Shown here: positions 40,824 through 50,979 of the stretch, in pieces
Position numbering within the stretch: position 1 is the first letter of the stretch
Layout: each line of letters begins with the position of its first letter
DNA from: Paludibacteraceae bacterium
Lineage (GTDB): Bacteria; Bacteroidota; Bacteroidia; Bacteroidales; Paludibacteraceae
Assembly: GCA_905233935.1 (NCBI GenBank)
Contig: CAJOFU010000003.1
Location: forward strand, 55,699 to 119,698
Direction: 5' to 3'
Length of the DNA: 64,000 nucleotides
Made by a program: the position numbers and the translations under genes
The notes under the pieces: generated by a model
What the model was told of the DNA's origin: nothing
What the model saw: the letters and a program-made list of their open reading frames with translations, nothing else
The model's database searches: none

Positions 40824-41674
40824 TGATTGACAGTTATTTCGATATGCTCCGCCTGAACGGTGTTTCCGAGGAAAAGCGTGGCGGCAGAAGAGAATCGATC
40901 GGCATCATCGGTTGTAAGATATCGGCAAGATCCGCCTTTCTGTAATTGCGTTTCGTACTCCGGATGACGGCGGAGATAATTAGCAAGACTACGGGCAACA
41001 ATCTCGCCTTGCGCAATCGTTCGGCAAGGATGTCCGAGATTCGCCAACTCGGCATCGATGGCGGGTTGAATGAGCGGATAATGTGTGCAGCCAAGCAGCA
41101 AGGTGTCAATCATCGGATCGCGTGCAATGATTTCTTGCAAGTATTTGCGGATGAAGTATTTAGCACCTTCGGAGTTATGCTCGCCGGCTTCGATGAGTGG
41201 TACCCACATCGGGCAGGGTTGCTGGGTGACGGTGAGGGTCGATGCTATCTTGTCGAGTTCGAGGACGTAGGATTCTGACGACACAGTGGCAGGTGTGGCG
41301 AGGATGCCAACGTGACCTGTACGGGTGACAGACGGCACAATTTCCACGGTCGGGCGGATTACTCCAAGAACATTGACCTTTTGATTTTTGACTTTTGACT
41401 TTTGACTATTTATAACCGGCAAATCGTGCTGCTGGATGGTACGCAGGGCTTTGGCTGAGGCAGTGTTGCAGGCAAGGATGATGAGTGTGCAACCTTGGCT
41501 GAACATATATCGGACGGCATCGAGGGTATAGTGGTAGATGCAATCGAAAGAACGTGTGCCATAAGGCGCACGCGCATTGTCGCCGAGGTAGAGGTAATCG
41601 TACTCGGGTAGAATCTTGCGAATCTGACCAAGAATAGTCAAGCCGCCGTATCCGCTATCAAAAATGCCGATCAT
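40820..41674 (-). CDS. murI: Glutamate racemase with in-frame heptad insertion
   Basis: IGIFDSGYGGLTILGQI, YLGDNARAPYG, ACNTASA, LLGCTHYPL. Confidence 0.95.
   Translation of the reverse strand: MIGIFDSGYGGLTILGQIRKILPEYDYLYLGDNARAPYGTRSFDCIYHYTLDAVRYMFSQGCTLIILACNTASAKALRTIQQHDLPVINSQKSKVKNQKVNVLGVIRPTVEIVPSVTRTGHVGILATPATVSSESYVLELDKIASTLTVTQQPCPMWVPLIEAGEHNSEGAKYFIRKYLQEIIARDPMIDTLLLGCTHYPLIQPAIDAELANLGHPCRTIAQGEIVARSLANYLRRHPEYETQLQKGGSCRYLTTDDADRFSSAATLFLGNTVQAEHIEITVNQ
41373..41407. repeat. Heptad array TTTGACT inside murI
   Basis: TTGACCT TTTGATT TTTGACT TTTGACT TTTGACT. Confidence 0.9.
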
Positions 41675-41712
41675 ATATGATTCAAAAGTTGTCAAATTTT
41701 ACTAAAACGCTG

Positions 41713-41720
41713 CAAAATTA
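41713..41720 (-). promoter_or_regulatory. -7 element TAATTTTG of murI
   Basis: CAAAATTA on + strand. Confidence 0.45.
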
Positions 41721-41783
41721 CAAAAAAATACGCAAATATGCAAATTATTTGGCATAATTCTTGCAAAAGTCAAAAAAAAATTG

Positions 41784-41791
41784 TAACTTTG
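41784..41791 (+). promoter_or_regulatory. -7 element TAACTTTG of dnaN
   Basis: TTGTAACTTTG; leader about 105 nt. Confidence 0.6.
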
Positions 41792-41901
41792 TAGGCGCGA
41801 ATGAAATGTACACACGTGCAAGCGCCCGTGCGAACGAAAAGTATCGACCATACATGGGCGATAACCAAACAAGCAAACAAAACTAAAAACACTATAAGAT
41901 T

Positions 41902-43029
41902 ATGAAATTTCAAGTATCAAGTACACGGCTGTTTGGCCAGTTGCAGGCAGTAAGCCGCGTGATAGGAAGCAAGAACAGTCTTCCTATCCTTGACGATGTA
42001 TTGTTCCGTCTGGAAGGTAATCAGTTGTCGTTGACCGCTTCTGACGGCGAGACGACCATCCGCACCCGTCTGGAGGTAGAAGAGGCAGAAGGTAACGGGA
42101 CAGTTGCTTTCGGTGCGAAGATCCTGATTGAGACCTTCAAGCAATTCCCCGAAGTGCCGTTGCAGTTCAAGATTGACGAGCAGAACTTCGGTATGACCAT
42201 CAGTTCGCCGAATGGAGAGTACTCCGTAGTAGGTGTTAACGGCGCTGAATATCCTGAGGTTGCGTTTGCAGCAGAGCAAGACAGCCACGCGCTGAAGATG
42301 TCGTCGGAGTTGCTGTTGGATGCTATATCCAAGACGATCTTCTGCACGGCAGAGGACGAGTTGCGTCCGGTGATGAACGGTATATTCTTTGACCTCGCGC
42401 CCGAGAAAGCAACGCTGGTAGCTACCGATGCTCACCGCTTGGTTCGTTATACCAACACGACGGTGCATGTAGATGAACCCGCAAGTTTCATCCTGCCCAA
42501 GAAACCCGCTAATCTGCTCAAGAATGTGCTGGTAAAGGACGAGGGTGACGTGGATATCCGTTTCGGTGCAAGGAACGTGCTGTTCACGTTCGGTAACACG
42601 GAGATTGTTTGTCGTCTGATTGACGGTCGCTACCCGAACTACAACGCCGTTATCCCGCAGAACAACACGAACATCATGACCATCGACCGTCTGACGTTCC
42701 TGTCGGCTTGCAAGCGTGTGGCAGTGTTCGCTAACACCAGCACGGCATTGATCCGTCTGGCGTTGTCTGAGAACAGCGTAACCATCTCGTCGCAAGACAT
42801 CGACTTCTCGACTGCAGCCGAAGAGAAACTCGTTTGCTCGTACGGTGGCACGCCGATGGCTATCGGTTTCAAAGCTCCGTTCTTGTGCGAAATCCTGAGC
42901 ACGATAGAGTCTGACGAAGTGCAACTCGAACTCGCTGACCCGGCACGTGCAGGATTGATCCTGCCGAGTGAGGATGCCGAGAACGAAGAGCTCCTCATGC
43001 TGCTGATGCCAATGTTGCTCAACGACTAA
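41902..43029 (+). CDS. dnaN: DNA polymerase III subunit beta
   Basis: MKFQVSSTRLFGQLQAVSRVIGSKNSLPILDDVLF, VATDAHRLVRY, DGRYPNYNAVIP. Confidence 0.97.
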   Translation: MKFQVSSTRLFGQLQAVSRVIGSKNSLPILDDVLFRLEGNQLSLTASDGETTIRTRLEVEEAEGNGTVAFGAKILIETFKQFPEVPLQFKIDEQNFGMTISSPNGEYSVVGVNGAEYPEVAFAAEQDSHALKMSSELLLDAISKTIFCTAEDELRPVMNGIFFDLAPEKATLVATDAHRLVRYTNTTVHVDEPASFILPKKPANLLKNVLVKDEGDVDIRFGARNVLFTFGNTEIVCRLIDGRYPNYNAVIPQNNTNIMTIDRLTFLSACKRVAVFANTSTALIRLALSENSVTISSQDIDFSTAAEEKLVCSYGGTPMAIGFKAPFLCEILSTIESDEVQLELADPARAGLILPSEDAENEELLMLLMPMLLND

Positions 43030-43039
43030 TTTTTGAGTA

Positions 43040-43849
43040 ATGAAGATTCATTTGAACCGCCCGCTCGTCTTCTTTGACTTGGAGACGACGGGCGTCAATA
43101 TCGCCAAGGATAGGATTGTGGAGTTGTCGTACTACAAGGTTTTCCCCAACGGAACGAAAGAGGGAAAGACCTATCGCGTACGTCCGACAATCATTGATGC
43201 ATTGGGCTTGGAGACGACAATGCATATTCCCGAGCAGGCATCGGAGGTACATGGCATCTATGATGATGACGTGAAGGACTGCCCGACGTTCACGGAGATA
43301 GCCCGTGAAGTGGCGGCAGTGTTCGAGGGCTCAGACATAGCTGGCTATAACTCCAACCACTTTGATATACCGCTGCTGGGCGAGGAGTTCCTTAGATCCG
43401 GTGTGCCGTTTGAGTTGCAAGACAGGAACATGATTGATGTGTTCACTATCTTCACGCGCAAAGAACAACGCACATTGTCAGCCGCCTACGCCTTCTACTG
43501 TGGCAAAGACCTGACAGATGCTCACTCGGCGAATGCCGATACCATGGCTACTTACGAGGTGCTGATGGCGCAGACAGAGCGTTATCCCGACCTGCCGAAA
43601 GACGTGACAGGATTAGCACAATACTCAGCCCCGGCACAGAAGTTCGCCGACCTGGCAGGCAAACTCTCCTACAATGCCAAAGGCGAGGTGGTATTTGCGT
43701 TCGGCAAGTACAAAGATGTGCCGGTAAGCGAGGTGCTGGTGAAAGACTCCGGCTACTACGGCTGGATCATGCAGGGCGACTTCCCGCAATACACCAAGAA
43801 CGTGATTGCGAACATCAAACTCCAACAACGATTAGCAAATAGATCTTGA
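43040..43849 (+). CDS. 3'-5' exonuclease (DnaQ-like)
   Basis: LVFFDLETTGVNIAKDRIVELSYYK, GYNSNHFDIPLL, DAHSANADTMATYEVL. Confidence 0.9.
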   Translation: MKIHLNRPLVFFDLETTGVNIAKDRIVELSYYKVFPNGTKEGKTYRVRPTIIDALGLETTMHIPEQASEVHGIYDDDVKDCPTFTEIAREVAAVFEGSDIAGYNSNHFDIPLLGEEFLRSGVPFELQDRNMIDVFTIFTRKEQRTLSAAYAFYCGKDLTDAHSANADTMATYEVLMAQTERYPDLPKDVTGLAQYSAPAQKFADLAGKLSYNAKGEVVFAFGKYKDVPVSEVLVKDSGYYGWIMQGDFPQYTKNVIANIKLQQRLANRS

Positions 43850-44628
43850 ATAACGAGTTACACATATTAGGTTGCGGTAGCGCACTACCCACATTCCAGA
43901 ACTCGCCTGCATGTCAGGTGTTGGAGTTGTGTGACAAGTCGTTTATGATCGACTGCGGCGAGGGCAGCCAGATCTGGTTCAGGCGAATGGCGCTCAAGAC
44001 CGGCAGGCTGTACAACGTGTTCATCTCTCACCTGCATGGCGACCATTGCTTTGGTTTGATAGGCTTGATATCAACGTTCGGAATGATGGGAAGGACGCAG
44101 CCGTTGCACATCTACGCTCCGGCAGATATGGAGCGGTTGATGCAGCCGTGGCTGGATTATCACTGTCAGGGAATGTCGTACGAGATTATCTTCCACGCCA
44201 TCAATCCGCGTAAGAGCGAGGTGATCTACGAAGACCGCACGATCAACGTAACCACTATCCCGCTCAAGCACAAAGTGCCGACCTGCGGATTCCTGTTCAC
44301 CGAGCATCACCGCGACCAAGAGCCTGTCAAACGTTACGCCTATTGCTCCGACACACGTTATACGGAGAGTGTTCTGCCCATCATCGAGGGTGTGCAGACG
44401 CTCTATCATGAGGCAACGTACCTCAACCGCTACGCCGATCGATGCAAGACTACATTGCACTCAACGGCCGCTGAGGCTGCAACCATAGCCCAGAAAGCCA
44501 ATGCCGGTCAACTGATCATCGGGCACTACTCGGCACGTGTGGATGACCATACGGAGTTCCTCAACGAGGCAAAAGAAATATTCCCCAACACCATCATGGC
44601 ACAAGAGTGTCACACCTACACGATATGA
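43846..44628 (+). CDS. rnz: Ribonuclease Z (TTG start)
   Basis: LHILGCGSALPT, FISHLHGDHCFGLIGLI, YCSDTRYTE, YHEATYL, GHYSAR. Confidence 0.93.
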   Translation: MNNELHILGCGSALPTFQNSPACQVLELCDKSFMIDCGEGSQIWFRRMALKTGRLYNVFISHLHGDHCFGLIGLISTFGMMGRTQPLHIYAPADMERLMQPWLDYHCQGMSYEIIFHAINPRKSEVIYEDRTINVTTIPLKHKVPTCGFLFTEHHRDQEPVKRYAYCSDTRYTESVLPIIEGVQTLYHEATYLNRYADRCKTTLHSTAAEAATIAQKANAGQLIIGHYSARVDDHTEFLNEAKEIFPNTIMAQECHTYTI

Positions 44629-45974
44629 AAGCAACGGTGACATATACGTGCAGTAACTGTGGAGCACATGCTTCGCAGGCATTAGGGCGTTGTCCGGTGT
44701 GCGGCGAGTGGGGCACGGTGATGGAGGAAGTGCAGGTACAGGAGAAAGCCAAAGGCGTTCGTCCGCGCACAGAATCGAAGGTGCAACGACTGCAAGACGT
44801 CAGCGTGACAGAGGATCAGCGCCTCGATATGCACAGCACGGAACTCAACCGTGTGCTTGGTGGCGGGTTGGTTCCCGGGTCACTGGTTCTGCTGGGCGGC
44901 GAGCCGGGTATAGGCAAATCGACGCTCGCATTGCAAGTTCTGATGCAGATGGGCAAACCTGTGACGCTCTACGCAAGCGGCGAGGAGTCTGTCAAGCAGA
45001 TCAAACTCCGCAGCGAACGTATAGCCGGTCAGCCGGACAATCTGTATATAGTCGCCGAAACCTCGCTGGAGAAGATTCTCGAGCACGCCAAGACGCTCAA
45101 ACCGGAGATAGTGGTAGTGGATTCCATCCAAACCATCGGCACGGAGGCTATTGATGCCACCATAGGTTCGCTCTCGCAAGTCAGGGAGTGTGCAGCCCGC
45201 ATCCTGCAGTTCGCCAAAGAGACGAACACACCCTTCATCATCGTTGGTCACATAACCAAGGAAGGTTCACTTGCTGGTCCGAAAGTGCTGGAACACATAG
45301 TGGACACTGTTTTGCAGTTCGAGGGTGACCAACATTATATGTACCGCGTGCTCCGTGCCCAAAAGAACCGTTTCGGTTCGACATCGGAGATCGGCATCTT
45401 CGAAATGCAGCAAGACGGCTTGCGCGAGGTGACCAACCCTTCAGAACTGTTGCTCAGTTCAAACCGTGACGGGCTGTCAGGCATCTCCATCGCTGTAGCC
45501 GTTGAGGGTGTTCGTCCGCTACTGATTGAGGTGCAAGCATTGACATCCTCGGCAGCCTATGGCACGCCGCAACGTTCATCCACGGGCTTTGACTCACGGC
45601 GACTGAATATGCTTCTTGCTGTACTGGAGAAACGCATCGGATTCAAACTGTTGATGAAAGATGTGTTCCTCAACATCGCCGGCGGACTAAAGGTCAACGA
45701 CCCCGCGATAGACTTGGCTGTGCTGGTTGCCGTCTTGTCATCGTCAATGGATATAGCCCTGCCCACTGACTGCTGTATGACAGGCGAGGTAGGTTTGGCT
45801 GGCGAGATACGCCCTGTCAACCGCATCGACCAGCGCATAGGGGAAGCGAAGAAGTTAGGATTCTCGCGAATATTGATTCCTGCCGGACAAAAACACCAGG
45901 CAGTCAAAGGCATTCAGGTGATAGAAGTGGCACGCGTGACAGACGCCGTGCGGCTGTTGTTCAAACAGAGTTAG
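44625..45974 (+). CDS. radA: DNA repair protein RadA
   Basis: YTCSNCGAHASQALGRCPVCGEW, LGGEPGIGKSTL, KNRFGST. Confidence 0.97.
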   Translation: MKATVTYTCSNCGAHASQALGRCPVCGEWGTVMEEVQVQEKAKGVRPRTESKVQRLQDVSVTEDQRLDMHSTELNRVLGGGLVPGSLVLLGGEPGIGKSTLALQVLMQMGKPVTLYASGEESVKQIKLRSERIAGQPDNLYIVAETSLEKILEHAKTLKPEIVVVDSIQTIGTEAIDATIGSLSQVRECAARILQFAKETNTPFIIVGHITKEGSLAGPKVLEHIVDTVLQFEGDQHYMYRVLRAQKNRFGSTSEIGIFEMQQDGLREVTNPSELLLSSNRDGLSGISIAVAVEGVRPLLIEVQALTSSAAYGTPQRSSTGFDSRRLNMLLAVLEKRIGFKLLMKDVFLNIAGGLKVNDPAIDLAVLVAVLSSSMDIALPTDCCMTGEVGLAGEIRPVNRIDQRIGEAKKLGFSRILIPAGQKHQAVKGIQVIEVARVTDAVRLLFKQS

Positions 45975-45975
45975 A

Positions 45976-46710
45976 ATGATTATCAAGCATTTAGGAGAAT
46001 ATTGGCTATTGATGGCGCGGGTGTTCCACATCCCTGACAGACAAAGGATGTTTTGGAGGCAGTTCAGCCGCGAACTGGAAAAACAGGGATTGCAGTCCTT
46101 GCCGATTGTGATTGTTATATCCCTTTTCATCGGTGCTATTCTGACCATACAAGCGAAGATCAACACGGAAAATCCGTTTCTGCCGACGTATATCGTAGGT
46201 CTATTGACCCGCGAAACCTTGCTGTTGGAGTTCTCGTCAACGATTCTTTGCCTTATCTTGGCGGGTAAGGTCGGTTCGAACATCGCTTCCGAGATCGGCA
46301 CGATGCGTATTACCGAGCAGATTGACGCCATGGAGATCATGGGCGTGAACTCTGCCAATTACCTTATTCTGCCGAAGATTCTGGCATTTATGACCATGAT
46401 GCCCATGCTGGTTATCCTGTCCACAACCATCGGTATCATCGGCGGATGGGCGGTCGGACAATTTACAGACATCATCACCGTGGCGGATTACTTGGTGGGT
46501 GTGCAATACGCATTCAACCCGTACTTCGTGTGGTACGGAATCATCAAGTCGCTGTTCTTTGCGTATATTATTACGTCGCTGTCGTCGTACTACGGCTATA
46601 TGGTACGAGGCGGCGCTCTTGAGGTAGGCAAAGCTTCAACGAACGCGGTGGTTAATTCGAATATTATCATCCTGTTGATGGATCTTGTGCTCTCGCGATT
46701 ACTGTTATGA
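45976..46710 (+). CDS. MlaE-family ABC transporter permease
   Basis: GAILTIQAKINTENPFLPTYIVGLLTRETLLLEFSSTILCLILAGKVGSNIASEIGTMRITEQIDAMEIMGV. Confidence 0.93.
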   Translation: MIIKHLGEYWLLMARVFHIPDRQRMFWRQFSRELEKQGLQSLPIVIVISLFIGAILTIQAKINTENPFLPTYIVGLLTRETLLLEFSSTILCLILAGKVGSNIASEIGTMRITEQIDAMEIMGVNSANYLILPKILAFMTMMPMLVILSTTIGIIGGWAVGQFTDIITVADYLVGVQYAFNPYFVWYGIIKSLFFAYIITSLSSYYGYMVRGGALEVGKASTNAVVNSNIIILLMDLVLSRLLL

Positions 46711-47465
46711 TTCAAGCGATTGACATAGTAAAAAGATTCGACGACCTGCTGGTGCTCGATCATGTGAATGCCACGTTTGAGGATGGTAAGGTCAACATGA
46801 TCATCGGTCAGTCGGGTAGCGGCAAAACAGTGCTGCTCAAGTCGCTCATCGGTATTCATCCTATCAATTCCGGGCGAATAGAATATGATGGCAGAAACCT
46901 GCCTAACATGAAGGAGAAAGAAGTGCGCATGTTGCACCGTGAGGTAGGCGTGTTGTTCCAGGGCTCAGCGCTTTTCGACTCGATGACGGTACTCGAAAAC
47001 GTTCTTTTCCCCATGCAGATGTTCGGCAGGATGACCAACGAGGAAATGAACGAACGTGCACGGTTCTGCCTCAATCGTGTGCAGATAGCCGAACATGCAC
47101 TGACGCTGATGCCTGCGGAGATCTCCGGCGGTATGCAGAAGCGCGTAGCTATTGCCCGTGCTATTGCACTCAACCCCAAGTACCTGTTCTGCGACGAACC
47201 GAACTCAGGCTTGGATCCCCAGACCTCGCTTGTGATTGACAAACTTATCCAGGACATTACCCGCGAATATAACATCTGCACCATCGTTAACACCCACGAC
47301 ATGAACTCCATCATGGAAGTGGGCGACAACATTATCTTCCTCAAGGGCGGCAAGAAAGAGTGGCAGGGTTCGTGTGACGACATCTTCCACGCCGACAACG
47401 AAGCGCTGAACAGCTTCGTCTTTGCCTCACAATTGTATCAAAAAATACGACAGGCGCAAAAGTAG
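46707..47465 (+). CDS. MlaF-like ABC transporter ATP-binding protein
   Basis: IGQSGSGKTVLLKSLIG, EISGGMQKRVAIARAI, LFCDEPNSGLDPQTS. Confidence 0.93.
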   Translation: MIQAIDIVKRFDDLLVLDHVNATFEDGKVNMIIGQSGSGKTVLLKSLIGIHPINSGRIEYDGRNLPNMKEKEVRMLHREVGVLFQGSALFDSMTVLENVLFPMQMFGRMTNEEMNERARFCLNRVQIAEHALTLMPAEISGGMQKRVAIARAIALNPKYLFCDEPNSGLDPQTSLVIDKLIQDITREYNICTIVNTHDMNSIMEVGDNIIFLKGGKKEWQGSCDDIFHADNEALNSFVFASQLYQKIRQAQK

Positions 47466-47477
47466 CAAAAACGTACG

Positions 47478-47565
47478 CCATTATCGGACCATTATCGGGG
47501 AATTATCGATCCGTTATCGGGCTAATCCTAGACTTTAGTCAGGGTTAAATCGGGGTTATGTCGGA
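47478..47565. repeat. Eight-unit 11-bp period array
   Basis: CCATTATCGGA CCATTATCGGG GAATTATCGAT CCGTTATCGGG CTAATCCTAGA CTTTAGTCAGG GTTAAATCGGG GTTATGTCGGA. Confidence 0.93.
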
Positions 47566-47600
47566 GTTTTAAGCATAGTAACAAACCACAAAATACAACA

Positions 47601-47969
47601 ATGAAAAAATCATTATTCATACTTTTGGCTTGCATGGCATTCGTCCTCAGCGGCCACGCACAGGAGCCTGCACGTGTTCCGGCTTATCCGGGAGTAATAA
47701 CCCGCATTCAGCCGAGTGGTGATACGCTGCACGTCTATCTGCGCGGTGACGAGCGCTGGCACTTCATGATGACCGTTGACGGCTGGGAGGTCAATGAGGA
47801 CAACAAGGGCAAGATCTGTTACAACAAGCTCAAGACCCGCAAGATTGACGGCGAGAAGAAACAGGTTTCTGTTGCCACACGCCGTGTTGCCCATGATGCC
47901 GACAAACGCAGCAAGTGCGAACAACGCTGGCTCAACAAACGCGGCGTACAAAAGATGCAAATAAACTAA
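47601..47969 (+). CDS. Secreted small protein resembling an M6 metalloprotease propeptide
   Basis: Signal MKKSLFILLACMAFVLSGHAQ; VPAYPGVITRIQPSGDTLHVYLRGDERWHFMMTVDGWEV. Confidence 0.65.
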   Translation: MKKSLFILLACMAFVLSGHAQEPARVPAYPGVITRIQPSGDTLHVYLRGDERWHFMMTVDGWEVNEDNKGKICYNKLKTRKIDGEKKQVSVATRRVAHDADKRSKCEQRWLNKRGVQKMQIN

Positions 47970-47976
47970 CCCGATT

Positions 47977-49449
47977 ATGCAACGAATTCTACCTGTTCTG
48001 TTTCTTTGTTGCTCACTACTCAGCGTAGCGAGCGTGCCGCCGCGTGATCCGTCGAAATGGGCAGAGTGGCAACAGAGTTCGCAACGAAGACTTGCTCATG
48101 CTCCTGCCGCACAGCAAGCGGTCGGTACGCGTACGATCATCCCGCGCGTCTTGGTCATCATGACGAACTTCACCGACTACGAACTGGTTTCCACAAAAGA
48201 GGACGTGGATTCGATGTTCAATGCCCAGAACTGGACGAAAGACGATGCCAAAGGTAGTATACGTCAATACTTGTACGATCAATCTAACGGTGCGTATAAC
48301 CCGCAGTTCGACATCGTCGGACCTGTGACGCTGTCGAATGGCTACGCTTATTACGGTCAAGGTCAGAGTGTAAGCAGCCGAGCGGGATATATGGTTACTG
48401 AAGCTTGCGCATTGGTGGATGACGAGGTGGACTTCACGCTCTACGACTCCAACAATGACGGGTATATTGATCTGGTATATATCTTTTACGCCGGCTTCGG
48501 CGAAAATGACCCGCCGAAGTATTTTACTGTAGTAGCCAGTGATTTAATTTGGCCTGCTTATTGGACTGTTAATGGTGCAGGGTGTGGAACGAATCGTCGC
48601 GTATTTGACGGTAAAACGCTGAATGCTTTTGAGTACAGCAACGAATTGGATGGTTACTACTCCACACCCGAGAAAATTGTAGTTTCCGGTATAGGCGTTG
48701 CCTGCCATGAGTTCGGGCACGCACTTGGTTTGCCGGATTTGTATTATACCGGCTCGGGTAATGCAAACCACAAGCTGTTAGGCGCGTGGGATATAATGTG
48801 TTATGGTCCGTACAACGATGATATGCACTCACCGCCCTCGTACTCTGCCTACGAGCGGTTCTTCATGGGTTGGCTCACGCCCGAACTGATTACCGAGGCG
48901 GATGATCTCTCGCTGGAGCATATTGCCACCAGCAACAAGGCATATCTCATCGTCGAAAGTGATGAGCACAATATGGACGGCGTTAGTCCTAATCCTGCGG
49001 TATTCTATCTGTTGGAGAACCGCCAACGTGAGAGTTGGGATAGAGATGTTCCCGGTGATGGATTGTTGATCACGCGCATAAATTACCAACGCTCGTTGTG
49101 GACGTCGAACCATGTCAACAACGACCCGAACAACATGGGCGTGGATATCATCGAGGCGGATGGTTTGACGCCAACTACCGACATTGCTGATGGCTATTTC
49201 GGCAAACCCGGTGATGCTTTCCCCGAAGGCGCAACGGAGTACACCGATATAACCGATCACGCTATTACCGACATCACCATGACCGATGGCATCGTGTCGT
49301 TCAAGTACCGTGGCGGCAAACCCACTGACCCGACGGGTGATCATTCACCTGTTACAAATCAGCAAAGCACCTACAAAACAATTCAGAACGGACAACTGCT
49401 CATTCACACGAACGGGCAGATATACAATATTTACGGCATTCAGCAATAA
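47977..49449 (+). CDS. M6 family metalloprotease-domain protein
   Basis: VSGIGVACHEFGHALGLPDLY zinc motif, LGAWDIMCYG, tail KTIQNGQLLIHTNGQIYNIYGIQQ. Confidence 0.9.
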   Translation: MQRILPVLFLCCSLLSVASVPPRDPSKWAEWQQSSQRRLAHAPAAQQAVGTRTIIPRVLVIMTNFTDYELVSTKEDVDSMFNAQNWTKDDAKGSIRQYLYDQSNGAYNPQFDIVGPVTLSNGYAYYGQGQSVSSRAGYMVTEACALVDDEVDFTLYDSNNDGYIDLVYIFYAGFGENDPPKYFTVVASDLIWPAYWTVNGAGCGTNRRVFDGKTLNAFEYSNELDGYYSTPEKIVVSGIGVACHEFGHALGLPDLYYTGSGNANHKLLGAWDIMCYGPYNDDMHSPPSYSAYERFFMGWLTPELITEADDLSLEHIATSNKAYLIVESDEHNMDGVSPNPAVFYLLENRQRESWDRDVPGDGLLITRINYQRSLWTSNHVNNDPNNMGVDIIEADGLTPTTDIADGYFGKPGDAFPEGATEYTDITDHAITDITMTDGIVSFKYRGGKPTDPTGDHSPVTNQQSTYKTIQNGQLLIHTNGQIYNIYGIQQ

Positions 49450-49455
49450 AATAGT

Positions 49456-50220
49456 ATGAAACTCGTATCGTACAATGTTAACGGCATTCGCTCGGCTTTG
49501 AGCAAAGGACTGCTTGAGTGGCTGGCAACCGCTAATCCTGACGTGTTCTGCATCCAAGAGAGCAAAGCACAACCCGAGCAGATCGACACCACCGCTTTCG
49601 CCGAACTCGGTTACACCTCGTATATCCACTCGGCTGAGAAGAAAGGGTACTCTGGCGTGTGTATCTTCTCCAAACAACCCGCCGACAAGATTGTAGCCGG
49701 CATGCACAACGACCGCTATGACCGTGAGGGACGAGTGCTGCGTGCAGACTTCGGCGATCTGACCGTAGTGTGCGTCTATGTGCCCAGCGGTACAACGGGC
49801 GACATACGTCAGGAGTTCAAGATGGATTTTCTGGAAGTCTTCCTTAAGTGGCTCAACGAACTGCGCAAAGAACGTCCGAACGTGATCATCTGCGGCGACT
49901 TCAATATCTGCCACAAACCCATTGACATCAATCATCCTGAGCGGCAGATCGGCGTCAGTGGCTTCCTGCCAGAGGAGCGCGAGTGGATGGATCGTTGGCA
50001 AGAGACAGGATTGATCGACACGTTCCGTGTGTTCTGCGATGCGCCTGAGATGTACAGTTGGTGGTCATATCGCGCCGGAGCACGTGCACACAATGCCGGT
50101 TGGCGTATCGACTACTTCTGGGTGAGCGAACCGCTGCGTGACAAGTTGCGCGACGCCCGCATCCACAGCGATGCCGTCCATAGCGACCATTGTCCGGTGT
50201 CGTTGGAAATTGACAATTGA
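49456..50220 (+). CDS. xth: Exodeoxyribonuclease III
   Basis: [67 protein letters not shown]. Confidence 0.96.
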   Translation: MKLVSYNVNGIRSALSKGLLEWLATANPDVFCIQESKAQPEQIDTTAFAELGYTSYIHSAEKKGYSGVCIFSKQPADKIVAGMHNDRYDREGRVLRADFGDLTVVCVYVPSGTTGDIRQEFKMDFLEVFLKWLNELRKERPNVIICGDFNICHKPIDINHPERQIGVSGFLPEEREWMDRWQETGLIDTFRVFCDAPEMYSWWSYRAGARAHNAGWRIDYFWVSEPLRDKLRDARIHSDAVHSDHCPVSLEIDN

Positions 50221-50234
50221 TAGTTAAAGAGAAC

Positions 50235-50978
50235 ATGCAGACACTGCGTACAGAACATCTGATCAAGAAATACGGTAAACGTACTGTCGTCAATGACGTC
50301 AGTATTCAATTGGAGCAGGGCGAGATAGTCGGTCTGCTGGGACCGAACGGAGCAGGCAAAACGACAACGTTCTATATGACCACCGGCTTGGTGGTTGCCA
50401 ACCACGGGAAGATTTTCCTCGACGATCAGGATATAACCTCATTCCCTATGTACAAACGTGCGCAAATGGGTATAGGTTATCTGCCGCAAGAGGCATCCGT
50501 CTTCCGCAAAATGACCGTTGAGGACAATATCCTTTCCGTTCTGGAAATGACGAATTTCAGCAAGGAGTATCAGCACGAGAAATTGGAGCAACTCGTCAAG
50601 GAGTTCAACTTGGAGCACGTGCGCACGAACCTCGGTGACCGTCTGTCAGGTGGTGAACGCCGACGCACGGAGATTGCCCGCTGTCTGGCTATTGAGCCGA
50701 AGTTCGTGATGCTTGACGAACCGTTTGCAGGCGTTGACCCGATTGCCGTGCAAGAGATCCAAGACGTAGTGTGGCGACTGAAAGACAAGAATATCGGCAT
50801 CCTCATCACCGACCACAATGTGGATGAGACGCTCTCCATCACCGACCGCGCTTACCTGCTGTTTGAGGGAAAGATTCTTTTCCACGGCACGCCGGAAGAG
50901 TTGGCTGCAAACCCCGTTGTGCGTAACAACTACCTCGGTCGTGACTTCGAACTCAAGCGCAAGACGAAAGTGGAGTAG
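50235..50978 (+). CDS. lptB: LPS export ABC transporter ATP-binding protein
   Basis: [56 protein letters not shown]. Confidence 0.95.
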   Translation: MQTLRTEHLIKKYGKRTVVNDVSIQLEQGEIVGLLGPNGAGKTTTFYMTTGLVVANHGKIFLDDQDITSFPMYKRAQMGIGYLPQEASVFRKMTVEDNILSVLEMTNFSKEYQHEKLEQLVKEFNLEHVRTNLGDRLSGGERRRTEIARCLAIEPKFVMLDEPFAGVDPIAVQEIQDVVWRLKDKNIGILITDHNVDETLSITDRAYLLFEGKILFHGTPEELAANPVVRNNYLGRDFELKRKTKVE

Positions 50979-50979
50979 G

